64,000 nucleotides of DNA from Psilocybe azurescens (Eukaryota > Basidiomycota > Agaricomycetes > Agaricales > Agrocybaceae). How positions within the stretch are numbered: the first letter of the stretch is position 1; every line of letters starts with the position of its first letter. The position numbers were made by a program, and so were the translations under genes. Under the pieces are notes generated by a model. It did no database searches, was not told the DNA's origin, and saw only the letters and a list, made by a program, of their open reading frames with translations. The stretch spans positions 1-64,000 of the forward strand of contig JAJIRX010000871.1 in NCBI GenBank assembly GCA_023853785.1, read 5' to 3'. Positions 57,304 to 64,000 of this stretch are shown one piece after another.

Positions 57304-57824
57304 GTCTGATTCTGTATGTATGAACTTGCGTAGTTGTTATTGTGTTTTTTCTTCTACCAGTACTCTATTATTTTAAAGTCAATAATTCAAGATGATAATA
57401 TGTCTTCAAGTTAAGTATCAAAGTTTAAATATAAAGTCTCAGGAGAAGTGTCACCTTAACAGATGTGCCACCGACCACCTATCAGTGATCCAACCCAACC
57501 CAATCCATACTCATACAATCCCACACCCCAATTCAACTCAGGCATCATCTGTCTGATGCAGATATCAAGCATCAAGCATCATAGCGTTCACTTCGTCCGC
57601 AACCCTCTTATTTCAGCTCCGAGTTCGATAGCTCTCTTACCTTCCAACCAAAGCATAGCCTCTGTCAAAAAAAAAAGAAGACATCCATCAACATCCGACA
57701 TCTCATATCGTATCGTAGGACAGAATAGGAATAGCATAGCATATCATATGTCCACATATCCAAGAAACACAGATATAGACATCGACATCGACACCGACAC
57801 AACGCATAGAAGCACCACGCCATT
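57304..57824. other. Intergenic, no gene recognised
   Basis: This is the 3' space between two convergent genes. It is rich in short direct repeats such as ATCAAGCATCA and CATCGACACCGACA. Open frames here look like chance. Confidence 0.5.
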
Positions 57825-59866
57825 TCAAAAAATGGAAGAACACACACCTTTATAAGTTTTCGGTACGACTTTGCGCAGATCAGGGCTGGCCGTCTCCGTG
57901 TCCTGGCACCACGTGAACCTAAAGTCGTTCGTCGTCTGCTCTTGCCCCGTCTTGACGTCAACGACGTTGGCTTTTACCCCGACATGCTGTACATGAGGTA
58001 AGTAGGGTGGTCAGTCATTCAGTATCTCATACTCATGATGGACGGGGATGAACAGATAGGTGATCAGTGACCAATGATCGGGGAATGGTGGGATGATGGA
58101 CAGGCGCAGTGATAGATCATCCATCCATAAATTATGCATGGACAGATGCTAACATGTCGGGGAATAGGAATACCGAAATCAATAATAAAAATATATAACT
58201 CACCACTAAAATAGGATACTGCGCCGACGAAGCCGTGTACAGGATCTGCGATCGCAGGCGGAGGATGGACCCAATGGGCACGGGGCGCGCGAACGATATC
58301 CCGTCGAGCGATAGGAAGCGGACGTGCCCGCGCGTGAACATGCTCGCGTTCGCGAATCCAAGCTGTACAGAAAACAAGGTCAAGGTCAGCGCTATTAACC
58401 CCCGATAACGAAGAGGAGAACTCACCTCATACGCCAATCGCATAAGATATCCACCAAAGATTTTTTGATGGATGCTGCATCAATCTTCACATCAATAACA
58501 TATCAAAAGCCTCCCACAAAAAAGTAAACACCCACTTTCTCTCCTGCGGAAACATTAGTAAACATTTCTCCAGGATGGTGTCTCCCATCCAAACGTGATC
58601 AAGACCCGAATCAGATCCCTCCGCCTGTCCCTGCCCATGCTTTAAATAAAACGTATGCAGCTCAGCGGCTTCTTCAGAGCTGGGCGGTACTCTTGAAAGA
58701 GACTTTAGAGCCGAAGACTGCCGTCTCTGCTTCATATCTAAAATATTCGATCTAACGTAAGTATCTCCACGCGATGGAATAAGAAAAGAAGGAGCTCACG
58801 CTCTCCAAGCTCATGCAAGCTGCGCTCTTCAGCAGTCGCCAGAATCAGAGGATTGACCTTCCGCGCACGGTGGGTTGTCGAGTCCCGGCACACCATCGAG
58901 AATCGGCCTGAAGCGGACGTTGTTGAGTTGAAAGTAGTCAAATTGTATGGGTTGCTCAGCGCTGACCAATGAGGACGGTTTCATCGGGCAAGCCTTTCCC
59001 TGTCGACTCCATTTTGACTGCGACCTCCATGGAGCTGTGGCCTGTGTATATGACTTGCCCGCTCAACCTTAAATCCCTCGTAGGATCGAGAGGAGATAGC
59101 ATATCAAGTCTGGAGTTGTGATTGTCCTTGATCATATATACAACGCAGATCACCTGCAGAGACCCACCTGTCGACTGAAGCTGTGACGATATAGAAACCG
59201 CTCCCTTGAATCTTCTTTACGCTGGGGCCGAGCATATGTTTGTACGCGATAGATCCCGCCAAAGAATCCAAGTGTTCCATCAATCTGTGCACCGCAACGC
59301 AAATTCGTCTAGGAAGCAAATTCTTGTAAATATAGAAAGGACTGACTTTCCAGTCCTAATTCCACCTGATGCGTTTGTGTACTGCTCTAAAAGCTGCGAG
59401 GACGACCCAAAAGGGAGGACCAATTCTGAATACGACTCATGCATATTCCGAGGAGCAAGCGGAGTGTCATCCTTGAGCTCCTTGGCCTCATCCAGGGCGG
59501 CAGGCTTGGAGGTGGCGTTCAAGAGCGTCTCTGACCACAGACCCCGCGATCTCACAGGGACGGCACTGCAGATAAATTAATGGCGGTAGGCGGAGAACAA
59601 AGGAGCACCTACCTGTGGTATGTGGGGTCCGATCTTTCTCCTAAAAATGAGATAATTGGATGAGAGTCCGAGCCCTACGCTACGAAAAATAAACAAGACT
59701 CACTAACCGCCCGCAACAGGGTATCCATCGAAGAAACATCTTTGTTCTCCTCTGCGACTGCTTTATGTGTGTCTGCTTTAGCGTTTTCTGGGGGCGGGGT
59801 TGGGTGTATGAAGCGCGCGTGTGCTAGTACGCGGGGTTTTGCGCGTCTAAGTGTGAAGGAGAGCAT
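57825..59866 (-). CDS. Acyl-CoA thioesterase, ACOT9-like, mitochondrial
   Basis: The start at 59,866 gives MLSFTLRRAKPRVLAHARFI, an Arg-rich amphipathic leader typical of mitochondrial import. An upstream in-frame ATG at 59,899 is the alternative. Several short introns divide it. The first hotdog repeat includes NASGGIRTGKLMEHLDSLAG (about 59,370-59,260) and YIVTASVDRLDMLSPLDPTR. The second includes HQKIFGGYLMRLAYE (about 58,455-58,425) and FVRFLSLDGISFARPVPIGS-like sequence (FLSLDGISFARPVPIGS, about 58,315-58,270). Two hotdog domains with HxxFGG-type motifs are the mark of ACOT9/10 enzymes, which hydrolyse acyl-CoA to free acid and CoA. The stop lies at 57,825-57,827. Some exon phases were not resolved. 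Confidence 0.9.
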
Positions 59867-60390
59867 TTTTGGGCGATGGATGCATGTCAGGATGGACAAG
59901 ATAGACGGACCGGGGAATGCCGGACTCTTCCTTATTAGATGCCATTAGCCGGGCTGCCCATTCAGTCAGTCCTCCTGGCAACCGACTGGCGGTGTTCAGG
60001 CGGCAAAAGAAAGGAAGTAAGAACTGATCTGATGAATGTTCCTCTAAAAAGTCATCTTTACCCTGGTTGCTGGCCAAAAATGAACCTGGGAATCTCGGAA
60101 TCCATAGCCTTGGGACTGAATAAGCTTGGGATGAGCAGTTAGAATTGATGTTGTTGTCGGCCTTCAGCCCTCTGTCACTCGAGCGTTCTTTTCCTCGTCT
60201 TCTCTTCTGCGGCAGGGCCGTTATCTCGCTGAGCTGGTTCTTTGGTCCCCTTTCTTCGTCTTCAATTTCCACTCTTTTATATTATGCATCTCTCTGGTTA
60301 TTTCTCGAGAAGAGGTATTAAGGCCAAAGCTGCCTCTGCTGTACGTCATGGAACACCTATTTCACCTCTTCACTGGCTCACATCAGTTAA
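59867..60390. promoter_or_regulatory. Region between divergent genes
   Basis: It separates the thioesterase start (minus) from the first clear coding exon of the membrane protein (plus). The 5' exon and promoter of the membrane protein gene should lie here (candidate ATGs at 60,284 and 60,348), but neither could be joined with confidence. Confidence 0.4.
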
Positions 60391-62561
60391 AAGTACGCTC
60401 GCATCACCCTCACGCGCGGCACAACGGCCTTCTTCGTATTCAGCTTCATCTACTGCTTCGTCCAGGGCATCGTCCAGTCTTTTCTCTTTTCCACCGATGT
60501 CGGATATGGCTCTCTGGTCACTGGAATTGTCTCCGGCTCTGGCCTCGTCTCTCGCCAGGAAACAACCTTCCTTACAGGCTCGAGGGGGAGTTTGATACTG
60601 CAGATGTGCAACGACGTTCCCCACGGCCAAAAGATCTATCCGTGCTTCACAATCTTCAACTCCACAGTGGACTCTCCGAAAGATAGCGGGAACTCAACGC
60701 ACGGACAGCTCCGTACTCTAGACAACTGGGAATCTGGCATGGAGATGACAACCGTGTTCGACACAAACAATGAGCCCATTGCCGTGACACTAGGATCGGA
60801 CGATGGCACCAGCATCACCCTCAGCAAGCAATGCGTCCAGGATCTTGCCTATACATCGCAAATGTAAGCACCATCGCATCTCCACCGACTCATTAGCCTA
60901 GCTAACGCATCCATTTCATTCAGCCTTGAGAATCTGAGACGGGAAGACATTACATGGATTTGTCTCCAATTCTGGCTGCTCGCAATCTCCTTCCTCGCCA
61001 TTCTCAACGACTCAGTCCCACACGTGTAAGCACCATTCCCTCTCCTGTCAAAAGACTCATCCGAGCTCGCACACATAGCCTGACAGTCCTCATGACGCGC
61101 CTGATATCGACTGGCTGGTCCTCATACGCACTCTGGCGCGGACCCTTCTACGGCGGCAACTTTCAAGAACTGATTGGCGACCCAGGTACACCATGCTCTC
61201 TCGACATCTTCACCTCATTCTGGGGTGCTCGATCAGGTCTTCAGGTGAATCAACCATCTTCATTCACTCCTTTCGAAAAGATTGCGCACAGAACATATGT
61301 TGACCATATATCATTTATCATATCACATCAATCAGATCGTAGATCTACTTTTGAGCGCCACTGGCCTAGTTTTCTTTTTCTGCCTATCCTGGAAACTCTT
61401 GAAGGTGCCTATCCATTCAGCTACACATTCAGCTCCTCACAATTCTCAATCTTCGATAAAATAAAATCCCAGATGTACAGCGACCAGTCGTTCAAATGTG
61501 TCGGTGCACCCGAGCATGTCATGCGCATCCACAAGGTCAGTCAAAACGCTCCTCACCCACTCCCATGCCTTGAAGAAAAGGAAATATAACCCACTGCTGT
61601 CTCCAGTTCTTCATGGCGCTGCTAGCCTCCCTGCAGCTAGAAGCGTTCGTTATTGTGACAAGCGGCGGACTCTGGATCGACGTGCTCATGAACACCGCCA
61701 TCGTCAAAATCTCAGCGCACACCCAGCTGTACCAAGCCCTGTTCATCTCAACGACAGTTGTAAGCACTCTCATAGTTATGCGTCGCCGCTAAAAAGTCCT
61801 TGACGAATATTTTTAACTAGCTCTTGGTACCTTGGATCGTCATGGTGCGTCTCCTTCTCTTCAACCCTAACTTATCGCCATCTAAGCAACCCAAATATAA
61901 CAGGGATGGTACTCAATCCGCAGAGAAATGAAACAAGTCATGGTCATATTCCTCGGCATCGGCATTAGCATCATCGCAGGATGGGCGACCATGTTCTACT
62001 CCATAGTCTACAGATGGTGCGATCACCCTTTCCAGTCCTCATTCTCACTCACTCACAACTATTTGCTTCACGATTCCAGGAGCTTCTTGCAATGGCCCTT
62101 CCTCGGCTGCTTCACCGTCGCCTCGTTCATCCTACTCATATCTAGCATGGTCCTCGGTGTCGTCTGCCGCATCAACTTCGGCAAAGGTCTCGCTCAATTC
62201 CGTAAGCTCCCTCCTCTCTCTTTCCACCACATCAAATTCAAAATCCTAACCTATCCCTTACACAGTGCACGCCGAAGAAGCCCTCGAATCGCTCAACTTC
62301 GCACCAGACGCATTCAACATCCACGCCAATGACCTCGAATCCAAAGGAAACAGCAGCTATCATCCGGGCGATGAGAAGTTCCACGCTGACTCGGATTCAG
62401 ATTTCACGCAGATGTACTTCGTCCAGACCCTGGCTACCCAATCCCAATCGCAAACGCAAACGCAAACACGGTCTAGTACCGGCGGCAGAGCAGGCTCCTA
62501 TGAGTACTCAACCTCAATCTCAAATTCAAATAAAGAAGAGCGCTCGTTCTTCACCGAGTAA
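60391..62561 (+). CDS. Multipass membrane protein, uncharacterised (5' end unresolved)
   Basis: The first clear exon reads YARITLTRGTTAFFVFSFIY, a membrane segment. A roughly 130-residue extramembrane domain follows, with Asn-X-Ser/Thr sites (FNST, GNST). At least six more hydrophobic segments follow, for example WICLQFWLLAISFLAIL, LLLSATGLVFFFCLSW, VMVIFLGIGISIIAGWATMF and FTVASFILLISSMVLGVVC. Introns include one at about 60,864-60,924 (GTAAGC...TTCAG) and one before HAEEALESLNFAPDAF (near 62,262). The cytosolic tail is Ser/Gln/Thr-rich and ends at 62,561. An in-frame TAA at 60,388 shows that an earlier exon must join just after it. No family name was recognised. It is a paralog of the gene at 63,096-64,000. 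Confidence 0.75.
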
Positions 62562-63095
62562 TCAGTTTTTCCAGGGTTTCCTTTGCGCCCTGTATGCATG
62601 TTGTAACATACATCCTTCCGTTTCGGCCTTCTACCAGTACCAAGTTCTTCTCCTTCCTTCTCTTCTTGTACATATTTCTACCCCTTTTCGAACATAGAGG
62701 GCTGGTGACTTCAAGCGGACATGCAGAACAGTCGTATAAGCCAAAAAAAAAAACGTTTATGTAGGTAAGACTTATCGGAAATTATCTGCATTGCCGCATT
62801 CCCTTTCCCCGTTCAATATACATAGAAGACATGAATGAATGAATGTACATATACAAGACCACCTAAAAAATGGCAAGGAAAAAGACGACCACAAATGCAA
62901 ATAAAGTAGGAAAATCTCCCATCCATCCAACAACCGTCGGGCAGCGAGCGCCCTCTCCAGCTCCTCACCCGCCCGACTTCGTCAGACGTAATCAAATCTC
63001 GTATTTTGTACATACACTTCCTTGAGTTCTCTATCGTCCTCTCTTATCAAACAACACGAGCGCCTGAGCGAGGGTTGGCTGGCAACCCTGCTTCA
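62562..63095. other. Intergenic between convergent paralogs
   Basis: It contains the 3' untranslated regions of the two membrane protein genes. The true C-terminus of the minus-strand gene may extend a little into this stretch (near 63,060), because an acidic open frame continues there. Confidence 0.4.
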
Positions 63096-64000
63096 TCAAG
63101 TTTCTCCGAGTCGAGCTCCTCTTCGACGGGATAGACGAGGACCGGGTCGGCACCTTCGTAAGGATATCATCCCCGTCGCACGCGCAGCGTCATCTCCAGC
63201 GACGTTCGCCTTGCGCGGAATAACAGGGCTAGGGCCACGAGTGCCAACCGGCGACGCTTCGCTGCTGCTCTCATCCTCATCACTCGTTCCCTCCTCCTTT
63301 CGCAAGCTCGAAGCATGCGCTTGCAGCCCCGGAGGAGGATGCGGCGCCGCCATCAACACCGATACCGACGACTTCGAACGTCCATGCGACATCGACCGCG
63401 ACCTAACCACAGCCACCTTCGCCAACCTCGTCGGCGCAGGCGTCATCTCCGAAATAAGCGGCGGGGACGACGACAGCATGATGGGCGTGCCCACATCCTC
63501 CGAATAGATCGATGAGCCGCGGTCCTGCACCCTCTGCCTCCCTGACCCAACATCAGCACCACCAGCACCTGCGTTTGCAGTTGAGATCTGGCGCGTCAGC
63601 GCCGGCATTTGGAGTGTAATATTCGGCCGCGGGGCAAGGGTCTCCTTCGTCTTCTCATCCGGGTCGACTTTTTCGGGATCGCCACTGTCGCGCCCTTTCC
63701 AGAACGAAACAGGAGTGAAATCAACGCCTTCCAACGCATCGGTGACTTGCACTAAGAAGCCGTCGATCAATGGGGCATAAGTTATCGCACGGAAAGATTC
63801 GCAAGACAAGACTCACAGTAGTGCGCAAGACCTTTCCCAAAGTTGAGCCTGCACACAATGGCGAGTATGCTTGCAAAGACATTGAGCCCATACGCCGTCA
63901 TAGTGACAGTGGCAAAGAACGGCCATGTCATGAAGATATATCGATACCCTATAGATTCAAATAAGGCTCCAGGCTGGTTTTATTGCAGAGTAAATGACTT
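63096..64000 (-). CDS. Multipass membrane protein paralog, partial (cut by window end)
   Basis: The minus strand enters from beyond 64,000. It encodes a last membrane segment (TWPFFATVTMTAYGLNVFAS) followed by VCRLNFGKGLAHY, an intron (GTGAGT...CAAG, about 63,815-63,753) and the tail TDALEGVDFTPVSFWKGRDS. The neighbouring gene has VCRINFGKGLAQF, an intron at the same place, and HAEEALESLNFAPDAF. The two are therefore paralogs with a conserved intron. The tail is Ser/Pro-rich, with possible phosphorylation sites. The 5' part lies outside the window. Confidence 0.75.

Noticed and set aside
57463..57855. A 130-codon plus-strand frame between kinase and thioesterase genes
   Set aside because: It consists of repetitive low-complexity sequence and overlaps the end of the thioesterase gene on the other strand.

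Overview
The window is from a filamentous fungus, most likely an Agaricomycete (Basidiomycota). The evidence is short (about 50-90 bp) spliceosomal introns in the host genes, a Tad-like LINE with RNase H, chromodomain Gypsy elements, Copia and Tc1/mariner elements, and a TKL-type kinase with a C1 domain of the kind I know from mushroom genomes. I cannot name the genus. No rRNA, tRNA, CRISPR array or prokaryotic feature was seen.

Bases 1 to about 46,200 are a nest of transposable elements. From left to right: AT-rich DNA; a palindromic GC-rich repeat; two Copia-family LTRs, one a solo LTR with a perfect CCTAC target duplication; the 3' end of one LINE (plus) against the 5' half of another (minus); a 5'-deleted Copia with its 3' LTR; a chromodomain Gypsy (Gypsy-1, plus); LINE and Copia scraps; a long LINE (minus) with a duplicated piece in its reverse transcriptase; a Gypsy with both LTRs and an ACTAT target duplication (Gypsy-2, minus); a degenerate fungal DNA-transposon gene; a second Copia with its 3' LTR; a LINE/Copia chimeric scrap; a Tc1/mariner element with long inverted repeats; an 8.8-kb Gypsy (Gypsy-3, minus) inserted in another Tc1 transposase; and a small element with terminal inverted repeats. 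Almost all their genes are broken by stops and frameshifts, many of them C-to-T or G-to-A transitions.

From about 47,500 to the end the sequence is gene-dense and unique. It holds a VHS/GAT-domain trafficking protein (-), a cytosolic GH3 beta-N-acetylglucosaminidase (-), a nuclear-looking protein of unknown function (+), a TKL-type kinase with a C1 domain (+), a mitochondrial ACOT9-like acyl-CoA thioesterase (-), and two tail-to-tail paralogous multipass membrane proteins (+ and -), the last cut by the window end. These genes do not form an obvious pathway.

The best candidates for something new are in the Gypsy-1/Gypsy-2 family. Both copies carry a third gene between the chromodomain and the 3' LTR, encoding a coiled-coil protein with two zinc knuckles and a conserved C-terminal tail. 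Both share an in-frame TGA between integrase and chromodomain. The Gypsy-2 LTRs carry eight copies of the bZIP/Gcn4 core site TGAGTCA within 138 bp.
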